The translations under genes were made by a program, and so were the position numbers. DNA of 32,541 bases, taken from positions 1 through 32,541 of the forward strand of contig QBYJ01000016.1 of the NCBI GenBank assembly GCA_003282885.1, read 5' to 3'. The notes below the pieces were generated by a model, which saw nothing but the letters and a program-made list of their open reading frames with translations, was not told the DNA's origin and ran no database searches. The stretch is from SAR116 cluster bacterium AG-325-F22 (GTDB taxonomy: Bacteria > Pseudomonadota > Alphaproteobacteria > Puniceispirillales > Marisalimonadaceae). Positions 1 to 8,166 of the stretch are shown in pieces (the first letter of the stretch is position 1; each line of letters begins with the position of its first letter).

Positions 1-187
1 AGAAGACTCCTCTGCTGAAACAGATGGAAATTTTGTCATGACTGCGAATAATGGTATTGTTGAAATTCAAACTACTGCAGAAGAAAAACCTTTCAATAAA
101 GAACAATTCCACAACTTATTAGAACTAGCTGAGCATGGTACAAAGCGTATTTTTAAAATTCAAAGACGTGCTCTTAATTTGGATTAA
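1..187 (+). CDS. rph: Ribonuclease PH, C-terminal fragment
   Basis: Only the last 61 codons are present; the reading frame is open from base 2 to the TAA at 185-187. The visible protein includes VEIQTTAEEKPFNKEQ and ends in KIQRRALNLD, matching the C-terminal end of RNase PH (a VEIQGTAE-type strand, then a helix ending in a LQxxAL-type tail). RNase PH is a phosphorolytic 3'-5' exoribonuclease that trims tRNA 3' ends. The next gene, rdgB, starts 4 nt after the stop; rph-rdgB-hemW is a common alphaproteobacterial order and supports the call. The catalytic half is outside the window, so nothing can be said about its integrity. Confidence 0.85.
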   Translation, partial: EDSSAETDGNFVMTANNGIVEIQTTAEEKPFNKEQFHNLLELAEHGTKRIFKIQRRALNLD

Positions 188-191
188 TTTA

Positions 192-809
192 ATGAAGGGA
201 CGAATTTTTAAGGATAAAAAATTAGTTATAGCTAGCCATAATAAAGGAAAAATAATTGAGATTAAAGATTTATTAACACCATTGAATATTGACATTCTAT
301 CTGCTTATGATTTTAATATTGAGGAACCAGAAGAAAATGGGGCAACATTTGAAGAAAATGCCCGAATTAAATCTTCTTTTGTAACTCAAAAAACAGGATT
401 GCCAAGCATATCAGATGATAGCGGAATATGTTTCTCTGACCTTAATGATGATCCTGGTATTTACTCTGCAAGATGGGCTGGATTAAACAAGGACTTTTAT
501 TTAGCAATGTCTAAAATTAATACTGCCATTAAACAAGTAAAACAGCCTAACTACGATTGTTATTTTACTTGTTCTTTATCAATTTCTTGGCCTGATAAAT
601 TCAATGTTACAGTTTCTGGAAAAGTACATGGAAAATTCTCATGGCCTCCTAAAGGGGATAAAGGCTTCGGTTATGATCCTATTTTTAAACCATTAGGGTA
701 TGACAAAACTTTTGCTGAAATGGACTCAAATTTTAAACATAAAATAAGTCATAGATCTATTGCTTTTAATAAATTAATAGATCTATGTTTTCCTAATTTA
801 AAGTGTTGA
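192..809 (+). CDS. rdgB: dITP/XTP pyrophosphatase (RdgB/HAM1 family)
   Basis: A 205-aa protein that hydrolyses non-canonical purine nucleotides (dITP, XTP) to monophosphates, keeping them out of DNA and RNA. Residues 15-20 read SHNKGK, the family's N-terminal nucleotide-binding motif; SDDSG follows near residue 75 and supplies the catalytic/metal acidic residues; KGFGYDPIF lies in the C-terminal half. The frame stays open upstream to an ATG at 135, but that would overlap rph by 53 nt and add 19 residues before the family's N-terminus. The ATG at 192 lies 4 nt after the rph stop and places the SHNKGK motif at the usual position. No clear Shine-Dalgarno is seen; translation is probably coupled to rph. 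The 3' end overlaps hemW. Confidence 0.95.
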   Translation: MKGRIFKDKKLVIASHNKGKIIEIKDLLTPLNIDILSAYDFNIEEPEENGATFEENARIKSSFVTQKTGLPSISDDSGICFSDLNDDPGIYSARWAGLNKDFYLAMSKINTAIKQVKQPNYDCYFTCSLSISWPDKFNVTVSGKVHGKFSWPPKGDKGFGYDPIFKPLGYDKTFAEMDSNFKHKISHRSIAFNKLIDLCFPNLKC

Positions 810-1975
810 TTAAGGCTAAAAGTAAATTATTAAGCCTTTATATTCACTGGCCTTATTGTGAATCAAAATGTCCTTATTGTGATTTTAATTCTCACGTAAA
901 TGAAGCCTTTGATCCTAAACAATGGATAAAATGCTATACGAATCAACTATTTGAAATGAGAGAACAACTATTAAATCACAATGTGAATTTAAATAATTTA
1001 AATGCTATTTTTTTTGGAGGTGGAACACCTTCACTAATGCCTTTAGAAATAATAGATAGTATTTTGAGAACTGCTTCAAATTTGTTTGGGTTTGCAGAAA
1101 ATGTAGAAATTTCTCTTGAAGCTAATCCTAGTTCATATGAGAAAGATAAATTTTATGATTTAAAAGAAATAGGCATTAATAGATTATCTATAGGAGTACA
1201 GTCATTAAATAATACAAATTTAAAACTTTTAGGTAGACTTCATAATACTGAAGATGCACAAGTAGCGGTGGAACATGCAAATAAAACCTTTAATAATATA
1301 TCTGTGGATTTGATATATGCTTTTCATGGCCAAAAGATTATAGATTGGACAAACGAATTAAAAACTTTTCTTAGAAAAAATAATTTACAACATATATCGC
1401 TTTACCAATTAACTATTGAAGAAGGCACAAAGTTTTTTACAAATTATAAAAAAGGGTTATTTAATATAATTGATAATGACAAAGCTGCTGATTTCTATGA
1501 AATTTCCAATGAAATATTGAATGATCAAAACTTTATAAAATATGAAATATCAAATCATGCCAAACGTGGTTTTCAATGTAAACATAATTTAAACTACTGG
1601 AATTCACAAAACTGGATGGGAATTGGTCCAGGCGCATATGGAAGATTATGGTCTTCAAAATCAAATAATCGCGTTGAATACCAAAACTTTAAAAATCCAA
1701 AAACTTGGTTATCTAAAAATATTTATAAATCAGAATTTGAAAAAACTAATTTTTTTAATAATGCTACTTCTGATATTGACACTCTGACTATGGGACTTAG
1801 ATTAAGTGAAGGAATAGAAACTTCAAAATTATATGATGAATCTATCATAAAAAGCGATGCTTTTAAAAAATTAGAAGAAGAGAAAATAATAACAATTAAA
1901 GACGGTATTTTAAAAGTTAGCGAAAATAATATGATTAAATTGAATAGTATTATTGATTTATTAATTAATTCTTAA
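803..1975 (+). CDS. hemW: Radical SAM heme chaperone HemW (HemN-like)
   Basis: A 390-aa radical SAM protein. Cysteines at 19, 23 and 26 form the CxxxCxxC iron-sulfur motif in the CPYCDFNSH context typical of HemW rather than true coproporphyrinogen dehydrogenase HemN. GGGTPSL near residue 72 is the SAM-binding glycine stretch. HemW binds heme and inserts it into acceptor proteins; older annotations call it oxygen-independent coproporphyrinogen III oxidase-like. The start is GTG (803), or possibly the adjacent TTG (806). Either overlaps the end of rdgB by a few bases, implying coupled translation. The last 11 bases overlap the convergent lipoprotein gene, so no terminator fits between them. 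Confidence 0.93.
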   Translation: MLIKAKSKLLSLYIHWPYCESKCPYCDFNSHVNEAFDPKQWIKCYTNQLFEMREQLLNHNVNLNNLNAIFFGGGTPSLMPLEIIDSILRTASNLFGFAENVEISLEANPSSYEKDKFYDLKEIGINRLSIGVQSLNNTNLKLLGRLHNTEDAQVAVEHANKTFNNISVDLIYAFHGQKIIDWTNELKTFLRKNNLQHISLYQLTIEEGTKFFTNYKKGLFNIIDNDKAADFYEISNEILNDQNFIKYEISNHAKRGFQCKHNLNYWNSQNWMGIGPGAYGRLWSSKSNNRVEYQNFKNPKTWLSKNIYKSEFEKTNFFNNATSDIDTLTMGLRLSEGIETSKLYDESIIKSDAFKKLEEEKIITIKDGILKVSENNMIKLNSIIDLLINS

Positions 1976-3449
1976 AATTATTACATTTTTTCATGTTAGT
2001 TAATTTGCCTAAATTTTCTATTTGCATGACATGAATAGGTTTTTTTACATAGCCACCATTTTGGAAAGATGAACCTGTTATAGGGCCCAAAATATTCTTT
2101 AAAGTCCTTAAGGCATCTTTTTCTATATTAGTATAGTTTATACCAATAATACCTGAGTCAAAGCCTGCGCTTGAGAAATAATTAACGTCATCACCCCATG
2201 TTTCTTGCCAAAAAAGTTTAAAACCCTTATCATTTTTACTTAAAATAACAGGAAACCAAGCCTTTTCTAACGAGGGTTCATTTCTTATTTCTTTAAGATT
2301 AAACTTTTCAGTACCTAAAATCTTTACATACCTTGAATCTACATTAAAGAATGCTAACAACGGGGCTATCTCTAAAATAAATTCTCTACTGCCACCTATA
2401 AGAATTGAGTCAAACCTTGTATGTTCCGTTTGATTTTCATTATATTTTAAAAACCGTTTTAATATGGAAAATAACTTTGGTTTGTTGTTTATTTGATCAT
2501 TAGAAAGTAGAATTTTATCATATTTATTTTTTCTAGAGCCACTTATTAGATCTATTGATGCCTTAGTTATAATTCTGCCATATAGATTATCCGGTGCTAC
2601 TAAACCAAAATTTTGAAACCCATTGCTTAGAGCACATGAAATAACACTCTCTACTTGTTCTTCCGGAGAAAATCCTAATGACCAAACATTATTTTCTCTC
2701 AAAGATATATCATTTGAAAATGTAAGTATCGGTATAGATTTAGATTTAGCTATAGGTTTAATACTTAATAAAATTTCCCTTCTAAAGGGTCCAATAATAA
2801 AATTAGGACTTATATTGTCAAATAATTTTTTTAAAACCTTTTTATTAATGTTTTTGCCCGTATCGAAGTAAATTATTTTAATTTGATTGTTACCATAATA
2901 TAAGACACTAAGGTCTAAAGCTTTTCTTGTTTTAATACCATATTTAGAATAAGGCCCAGTCAAGGGAAGAAAGGCTAATATATTTTTGTAAATCAATCCA
3001 TCTTGATTTACATAAAAGTATTTATTTTCCAGTGAAATTTTGTCGCCACTTTTCAAGTTTAAGCTATCATTCTCTGAACTTATATTTTGTTTTAACATTT
3101 TAAAGACTGCTGATAACGCTTTTTTAGCTTTTTCTCTTTCTATTAATTTAGACTTGTCTCTGCCTTGAAGTAATCTTTCATTTCTGAATTCAAAAATTAC
3201 ATCATTATCTTTTTGTTTTGATGAGTTTTCTTTACTACTTATAATAATTTCACTTTTTTCTAAAATTTTATTTTTTAGAAATTTTTCATTTCTCAAAATT
3301 AACTTATCTTTTTTTGAAAGTTTTGTTGAAATTTTATTTTCTACAATCAATTTCTCTGTAGTATTTTGACATCCACTAATCATTAATAATATACAAAAAT
3401 ATATGATAAGATTATATTTAAAAATTAAACTAAACATGAAAATACACAT
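1965..3449 (-). CDS. LpoA-like lipoprotein (penicillin-binding protein activator, periplasmic-binding fold)
   Basis: A 494-aa predicted outer-membrane lipoprotein. A hydrophobic N-terminus ends in the lipobox ISGC with Cys27 as the lipidated residue (Cys23 if the Met at residue 5 is the start). A Lys/Glu/Ser-rich linker follows to about residue 150. Then LAFLPLTGPYSKYG opens a type I periplasmic-binding (LivK/LpoA-like) fold to the C-terminus. The family is annotated as penicillin-binding protein activator, stimulating peptidoglycan synthases from the outer membrane. It lies back to back with rsmI, the same divergent pairing as lpoA-rsmI in E. coli, which supports the call. The N-terminal TPR domain of enterobacterial LpoA is not recognisable, so function is inferred from fold and context. 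Confidence 0.78.
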   Translation of the reverse strand: MCIFMFSLIFKYNLIIYFCILLMISGCQNTTEKLIVENKISTKLSKKDKLILRNEKFLKNKILEKSEIIISSKENSSKQKDNDVIFEFRNERLLQGRDKSKLIEREKAKKALSAVFKMLKQNISSENDSLNLKSGDKISLENKYFYVNQDGLIYKNILAFLPLTGPYSKYGIKTRKALDLSVLYYGNNQIKIIYFDTGKNINKKVLKKLFDNISPNFIIGPFRREILLSIKPIAKSKSIPILTFSNDISLRENNVWSLGFSPEEQVESVISCALSNGFQNFGLVAPDNLYGRIITKASIDLISGSRKNKYDKILLSNDQINNKPKLFSILKRFLKYNENQTEHTRFDSILIGGSREFILEIAPLLAFFNVDSRYVKILGTEKFNLKEIRNEPSLEKAWFPVILSKNDKGFKLFWQETWGDDVNYFSSAGFDSGIIGINYTNIEKDALRTLKNILGPITGSSFQNGGYVKKPIHVMQIENLGKLTNMKKCNNFKN

Positions 3450-3480
3450 AACATTTTATTATCACGATTAAGGTAATCTA

Positions 3481-4401
3481 TTGAAAAAGTTAAGTAAAGA
3501 ATATACCAAAAATTCAGATGACTATGAAATAAAAGATCAAAAAGGATGTCTTTATATAATAGCCACACCAATTGGAAATTTTAATGATATTAGTTTGAGA
3601 GCAATTCAACTTTTAAATTTTGTGGATATATTATTATGTGAGGATACAAGAAAGACTAAAAAATTACTTGGGCACCTCAAAATTAATCGCAAAAATATGA
3701 TGTCTTATAATGATAATAATGCTGCAACAAAAAGACCATATGTGTTAAAACAACTTCTTTTGAATAAAACTATAGGTTTAGTAAGCGATGCAGGGACACC
3801 ATTAATATCAGATCCTGGATACAAACTTGTTCAAGAATGCTATTTAAATAATGTGAAAATTACTCACGCTCCAGGTCCATCGTCTTTAATAAATGGATTA
3901 ATATTATCTGGGATTCCAACAAATCAATTTTATTTTGGAGGTTTTGTTTCACCAAAGAAGAATGGTAAAATAAAACAGTTTACCACAACTAAATCTTATT
4001 CAATGACAGGAGTATGGTTTGATACTTGTTTAAGATTGATAAATACTCTTGAAATAATGCTTAGGATTTATGGAAACAGAAAAATTACTATTGCAAGAGA
4101 GCTAACAAAAATTCACGAAGACATTGTTTTTGGTAACTTAAAAAATATTCAACGTTTAATTGAAGAAAGACAAATGAACAATATACCTTTAAAAGGAGAA
4201 ATTGTAATTATAATTGATGGCTTTGATAAAAAAAGTGAATTGAATATTAAAACTTTAAGGGTTAATATTAAAAAGAAACTTCAAAAATTTTCTCTTCGTG
4301 ATACAGTTATGATGACAGTTGATGAAACTAATTTTCCAAAAAAATTAGTTTACAATGAAGCAGTTAAAATTAAAGAATTGATGACCAAAAAAAAACAATG
4401 A
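3481..4401 (+). CDS. rsmI: 16S rRNA (cytidine1402-2'-O)-methyltransferase RsmI
   Basis: A 306-aa tetrapyrrole-methylase-fold enzyme that 2'-O-methylates C1402 of 16S rRNA in the decoding centre. Characteristic blocks in order: LYIIATPIGNFNDISLRA, LCEDTRKTKKLL, GLVSDAGTPLISDPGY and APGPSS. The start is TTG at 3481. AAGG lies about 9 nt upstream and no ATG occurs in the first 30 codons, so a TTG start is well supported. The spacer to the divergent LpoA-like gene is only 31 nt and must hold both promoters. A yraN-type gene, often directly downstream of rsmI in proteobacteria, is absent; a BON lipoprotein follows instead. Confidence 0.96.
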   Translation: MKKLSKEYTKNSDDYEIKDQKGCLYIIATPIGNFNDISLRAIQLLNFVDILLCEDTRKTKKLLGHLKINRKNMMSYNDNNAATKRPYVLKQLLLNKTIGLVSDAGTPLISDPGYKLVQECYLNNVKITHAPGPSSLINGLILSGIPTNQFYFGGFVSPKKNGKIKQFTTTKSYSMTGVWFDTCLRLINTLEIMLRIYGNRKITIARELTKIHEDIVFGNLKNIQRLIEERQMNNIPLKGEIVIIIDGFDKKSELNIKTLRVNIKKKLQKFSLRDTVMMTVDETNFPKKLVYNEAVKIKELMTKKKQ

Positions 4402-4431
4402 AATTAACTTAATTAGACAGGGGTGTTAAAT

Positions 4432-5007
4432 ATGAAAAATTTATTGTTTATATCAATTATTACTTTTTTTCTGCAATCATGTGGTCCATTTATAGGTACT
4501 GTAGGCATGGTATCACTTGGGGCTGCAGCAAAAGAAAAAGGTTTGGCTACATCAATAAATGACAATCTTATAAAAACTAAAATATCAAATTTAATTTTTA
4601 AACTAGATAAAAATTTAATAAGTAATACTAGAATTTTTGTTAATAACGGTTCCGTGTTGATAACTGGTAAAGTAAAAAATCCAAACGACAAAATTGAATT
4701 TACTAAAGTGGCTTGGACTGTAAGAGGAGTTAATGAGGTAAATAATGAGATACAAATAACTGACACCTCATTGATAAAAAATGTTGCTAGAGATGTTGCT
4801 TCAATGGGAGAGATAAGAGCACGAATAATGCAAGATAAAGGAATTAATAGTCTAAACTATTCAATAGATGTAGTGAACGACAAAGTCTATTTAAGTGGAG
4901 TTGCAAGCAGTAAAGAAGAAATGCTCCTCGTGAAAAACCATGCATCAAGTGCACGATTTGTAAAGGAAGTGTACAATTACATTATTTTAAATGATGATGA
5001 AAGATGA
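4432..5007 (+). CDS. BON-domain lipoprotein (OsmY/DolP-like)
   Basis: A 191-aa predicted lipoprotein. A hydrophobic signal ends in the lipobox LQSC (Cys17), followed by a Gly/Ala-rich segment and two BON domains, roughly residues 40-105 and 112-185; the second contains the typical VYLSGVASSKEE strand-turn. DolP (YraP) of E. coli, the best-known dual-BON lipoprotein, maintains outer-membrane integrity and lies in the same rsmI neighbourhood. An in-frame GTG at 4423 overlaps the strong AGGGG Shine-Dalgarno (4419-4423), which sits 8 nt before the ATG at 4432, so ATG is chosen. The stop overlaps the gshB start as ATGA. The specific function here is inferred. Confidence 0.85.
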   Translation: MKNLLFISIITFFLQSCGPFIGTVGMVSLGAAAKEKGLATSINDNLIKTKISNLIFKLDKNLISNTRIFVNNGSVLITGKVKNPNDKIEFTKVAWTVRGVNEVNNEIQITDTSLIKNVARDVASMGEIRARIMQDKGINSLNYSIDVVNDKVYLSGVASSKEEMLLVKNHASSARFVKEVYNYIILNDDER

Positions 5008-5957
5008 AACGCAATTTAAAAATTGCGTTTCTTATGGACCCTTTTGAAGAACTTGACCTTAATGGTGATACCACATTTGCCCTTGCTCTTGAAGCTCAGT
5101 GTAGAAAACACGACATAAGTTTTTTTAAACCAGACGACCTTTTTTTTAAATCAGGACAAGTTTTTGCAAATATTTGTAAAATAGAGTTATCTTCTTTAAA
5201 TAAAAATCATGACTATAAATATCATGATAAGGTAATCTCACCATTAATTCATTATGATGTAATTTTGATGAGACAAGATCCACCTTTTAATATGTCTTAT
5301 ATTACAGCAACACACATCCTAGAAAAAATATCAAGTTCAGTTTTAATTGTTAATAATCCTTATGAAGTCAGAAATGCGCCAGAGAAGATATTTGTTACGA
5401 ATTTTTCTCATTTAATGCCAAAAACTTTAATATCTAGAAATCCAAAAATTATTCGTGACTTTAGAGACGAGTATAAAGACATTATAATTAAACCACTATA
5501 TGGGAATGGTGGACAAGGTGTCTTTCATGTCCTTCCTAAAGATGAAAATTTTCATTCTATTTTGGAAATGTTTTTTACTAAAAATAGCGAGCCTCTTATG
5601 ATACAGGAATATCTAAGTGATGTTAGAAATGGAGACAAAAGAATTATTTTAGTCAACGGTATGGTCGTGGGTGCTATTAATAGAATTCCTAAAAAAGGAG
5701 AAAGTAGATCTAACATGCATGTTGGAGGAAAGCCAGAAAAAACAACTTTAACAAGCAGAGATAAGTATATTTGTAATGAAATTTCACAATCTTTAAAAGA
5801 TAAAGGATTATATTTTGTAGGAATAGATATTATTGGTAACTATATAACTGAAATCAATGTAACTTCACCAACTGGTATTAGAGAAATAAAGGCTCATAAC
5901 TCAATAGCAATTGAAGAAATTTTTTGGGACTTTATAGAAAAAAAATTAAGTTTATAG
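5004..5957 (+). CDS. gshB: Glutathione synthetase
   Basis: A 317-aa ATP-grasp ligase joining gamma-glutamylcysteine and glycine to make glutathione. The N-terminal FLMDPFEELDLNGDTTFAL block is family-diagnostic. IKPLYGNGGQGVF is the ATP-grasp glycine loop, and EINVTSPTGIREI near the C-terminus holds the Mg-binding Glu and Asn. Length is normal. The start ATG shares bases with the upstream TGA (ATGA overlap), so translation is probably coupled to the BON gene. Immediately after the start codon lies an 11-bp inverted repeat (5007-5030, separate entry). The 3' end overlaps the convergent hinT gene by 6 bp. gshA is not in the window. Confidence 0.97.
   Translation: MKRNLKIAFLMDPFEELDLNGDTTFALALEAQCRKHDISFFKPDDLFFKSGQVFANICKIELSSLNKNHDYKYHDKVISPLIHYDVILMRQDPPFNMSYITATHILEKISSSVLIVNNPYEVRNAPEKIFVTNFSHLMPKTLISRNPKIIRDFRDEYKDIIIKPLYGNGGQGVFHVLPKDENFHSILEMFFTKNSEPLMIQEYLSDVRNGDKRIILVNGMVVGAINRIPKKGESRSNMHVGGKPEKTTLTSRDKYICNEISQSLKDKGLYFVGIDIIGNYITEINVTSPTGIREIKAHNSIAIEEIFWDFIEKKLSL
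5007..5030 (+). repeat. Perfect 11-bp inverted repeat at the gshB start codon
   Basis: AAACGCAATTT (5007-5017) and its exact reverse complement (5020-5030) are separated by AA. In mRNA this gives about 10 bp with a 4-nt loop beginning at the base after the gshB ATG. It occupies codons 2-9 of gshB and lies at the ATGA overlap, where it could limit initiation unless ribosomes arriving from the upstream gene open it. Function is inferred; the repeat itself is read directly. Confidence 0.6.
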
Positions 5958-6317
5958 GTTCATCATTCTACCCAAATTTTTGCCCCCTAGTAAATGAACA
6001 TGAAAATGAGGTACATCTTGATTACCATCATCTCCAGAGTTTGAAATAATACGAAAACCTTTTTTTGAGATCTTTTTTAACTTAATTACCTCACTTACTA
6101 ATTTCCATAGTAATTCTATTTCTTTAATTGAAGCATTTTGCGTGAAATCATGAAAGTTTAGGTAAGCTTTTTTAGGTATAATTAGAATATGGATTGGTGA
6201 TTGTGGATTAATGTCAGAAAAAGCTAAAGCATGATCATTTTCAAGTACCTTTTGACAAGGTATCTCTGATCTTAAAATTTTAGCAAAAATATTATTTTTG
6301 TCATAACTTTTGTTCAT
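5952..6317 (-). CDS. hinT: HIT-family nucleotide hydrolase (HinT-like)
   Basis: A 121-aa histidine-triad protein. His104, His106 and His108 in HFHVHLLGG form the HxHxH catalytic motif, and the N-terminal FAKILRSEIPCQKV block is typical of HinT-type purine phosphoramidases (AMP-lysine/AMP-NH2 hydrolysis). It is the last gene of the his run, 3 nt after hisE. An HIT gene directly downstream of hisE is a recurring alphaproteobacterial arrangement. It overlaps the convergent gshB 3' end by 6 bp. The physiological substrate is unknown. The family call is firm; the symbol is by similarity. Confidence 0.93.
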   Translation of the reverse strand: MNKSYDKNNIFAKILRSEIPCQKVLENDHALAFSDINPQSPIHILIIPKKAYLNFHDFTQNASIKEIELLWKLVSEVIKLKKISKKGFRIISNSGDDGNQDVPHFHVHLLGGKNLGRMMNL

Positions 6318-6320
6318 TTT

Positions 6321-6635
6321 TTAACACCTGCTATTTTTTTCTTCGAAACCAGATTTTAGCCTTCTATTGGATAGTTCTTTCCAAATATCTTGAGGGTCTA
6401 CACCAACTGAAATCCATAAAACAATTAAGTGATACATTAAATCTGCAGATTCATTCACAATTCCTTTTTTGTCTTTTTTTATGAGGTCAATTATTAATTC
6501 TGAGGATTCTTCTCCAATTTTTTTTGCTAATAATTCAGGATTATTTATTAAATAAGCTGTATAGGATTTATTTTTATTAATACTTTTTCTTTTTTTTAAA
6601 TTATCAAACATTTCTTTAATAAATTGATCGTTCAT
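6321..6635 (-). CDS. hisE: Phosphoribosyl-ATP pyrophosphatase
   Basis: A 104-aa single-domain MazG-superfamily enzyme that removes pyrophosphate from phosphoribosyl-ATP, the second step of histidine biosynthesis. The acidic helices KIGEESSELIIDLIKKD and ESADLMYHLIVLW carry the EExxE and ExxD metal-binding pattern. It starts 1 nt after the hisF stop and precedes hinT by 3 nt, clearly in the same transcript. It is the monofunctional form; the HisI cyclohydrolase partner is not fused and not in the window. Confidence 0.95.
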   Translation of the reverse strand: MNDQFIKEMFDNLKKRKSINKNKSYTAYLINNPELLAKKIGEESSELIIDLIKKDKKGIVNESADLMYHLIVLWISVGVDPQDIWKELSNRRLKSGFEEKNSRC

Positions 6636-6636
6636 T

Positions 6637-7410
6637 TTAATTTTCGCAGCCTCTTACTTGAATACCATTTTTGAACATTTCTTTTTTTACTGAAAATATT
6701 GAATGAATCCCAAAGTGAAAAATTGACGCAGCTAAAACTGCTGAAGCACCAGATTTAAGCACTACATCTACCATATCTTTAGGATTACCTGCTCCCCCTG
6801 AGGCTATTACAGGAACAGATACATTCTCGGAAATTAACTTAGTTAGTTGAAGATTATATCCTGTTTTCATTCCGTCCGCGTTCATTGATGTTAATAAAAT
6901 TTCACCTGCACCATTTCTAACTCCCTGTATTGCCCAATTTAAAACATCAAGATTTGTATTTTTTCTTCCTCCATGCGTGGTAACCTCATATCCAGAAGGC
7001 ATTGCTTTATTCTCGATAGCATCAATTGCTAATACTACACATTGATTCCCAAATTTATCAGAAGATTCTCTAATTATTTTTGGATTGTATACTGCTGATG
7101 AATTCACGGATACTTTGTCTGCTCCACAATTTAACAATTCACAAAAATTATCCAAATTGTTTACACCACCACCTACGGTAAGAGGAACAAAGCAAGTTTT
7201 TGCTGTCTTTGAAATTACATCCAACATTGTTTTTCTTTTTTCATATGTAGCAGAAATATCTAAAAAACAAATTTCATCAGCACCTGTTTTACTATATAAA
7301 TTAGCCTGTTCAACTGGGTCACCGGCATCTTTTAGGTCAACAAAATTAATACCTTTAACTGTTCTTCCACCGTGCACATCTAGACAAGCAATGACCCTTG
7401 TTGATAACAT
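6637..7410 (-). CDS. hisF: Imidazole glycerol phosphate synthase, cyclase subunit
   Basis: A 257-aa (beta/alpha)8 barrel. With HisH it converts PRFAR and ammonia to imidazole glycerol phosphate and AICAR. The catalytic aspartates are at 11 (ACLDV) and 130 (LAIDA), the family's canonical positions. LTVGGGV and VIASGGAG are the phosphate-binding loops, and TSMNADGMKTGY is the conserved beta-6 region. Its ATG overlaps the hisA stop by one base (TAATG), so translation is coupled. The channel partner HisH is encoded upstream in the same run, with GNAT and hisA between. Confidence 0.97.
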   Translation of the reverse strand: MLSTRVIACLDVHGGRTVKGINFVDLKDAGDPVEQANLYSKTGADEICFLDISATYEKRKTMLDVISKTAKTCFVPLTVGGGVNNLDNFCELLNCGADKVSVNSSAVYNPKIIRESSDKFGNQCVVLAIDAIENKAMPSGYEVTTHGGRKNTNLDVLNWAIQGVRNGAGEILLTSMNADGMKTGYNLQLTKLISENVSVPVIASGGAGNPKDMVDVVLKSGASAVLAASIFHFGIHSIFSVKKEMFKNGIQVRGCEN

Positions 7411-8165
7411 TAAATTTTTGCCTTTTTTATTATTTGTAAAGCATCAGCAAATTTAAATTTTTTGTCGTATAGTGCTCTGCCAATTATAACACCTTCAATT
7501 CCATTTGAAAATTCATCTCTAAGCTTTATAATATCATTTAAAGAAGAAACTCCTCCAGAAGCAATAACCGGATGAGGAATAGATTTAGCAAAATTAGTAG
7601 TCTGCTCAAGACTAACACCTTGCAAACTACCGTCTCTTGATATGTCCGTATATATAATAGCACTAATTATAGAAGGGTTGAATTTTTTAACTAAATCAAG
7701 GGCTCGGATATTAGATTGACTCTTCCAACCATGTGACGCAATCATACCATCCCTTACATCAGTGCCAATTACAATTTTCTTATAATATTTATATTCTAAT
7801 TTTTTGACAAAATTTGGATTTTCAAAAGCTAATGTACCTAAAATTAATCTTTCGACAGAATTTTGCAACCAAAAATCAATATTTTCTAGGCTTCTAATAC
7901 CACCACCTAATTGGATGTTTACTTTATTTTGAAAGGTTTTTAAAAGCTTTTGTATTATACTTTTATTAACAGTTTTTCCTTCAACAGCACCATCTAGATC
8001 TACAATATGCAACCATTTTGCACCTTGATCTATAAACCACATAGCTTGATCTATTGGATTATTATTGTAAATCGTTTCCTTTTTCATATCTCCAAATAAC
8101 AGCCTAACACATTTGCCATCTTTGATATCTATGGCTGGATATAAAGTGAAATTTTCTTCTATCAT
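7410..8165 (-). CDS. hisA: Phosphoribosylformimino-AICAR ribotide isomerase (ProFAR isomerase)
   Basis: A 251-aa (beta/alpha)8 barrel catalysing the Amadori rearrangement of ProFAR to PRFAR, the substrate of HisF/HisH. AIDIKDGKCVRL contains the catalytic base Asp13; QLGGGIRS and VIASGGVSS are the two phosphate-binding loops; a second conserved Asp lies in the GTDVRDG strand. It overlaps hisF by one base and begins 1 nt after the upstream acetyltransferase stop. Length and motifs are ordinary. Confidence 0.97.
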   Translation of the reverse strand: MIEENFTLYPAIDIKDGKCVRLLFGDMKKETIYNNNPIDQAMWFIDQGAKWLHIVDLDGAVEGKTVNKSIIQKLLKTFQNKVNIQLGGGIRSLENIDFWLQNSVERLILGTLAFENPNFVKKLEYKYYKKIVIGTDVRDGMIASHGWKSQSNIRALDLVKKFNPSIISAIIYTDISRDGSLQGVSLEQTTNFAKSIPHPVIASGGVSSLNDIIKLRDEFSNGIEGVIIGRALYDKKFKFADALQIIKKAKI

Positions 8166-8166
8166 T

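Noticed and set aside
135-191. Upstream ATG extending rdgB by 19 residues
   Set aside because: It overlaps the rph coding sequence by 53 nt and adds residues that do not fit the family N-terminus; the ATG at 192 is better.
4423-4431. GTG start for the BON lipoprotein
   Set aside because: It lies on the Shine-Dalgarno that serves the ATG at 4432.
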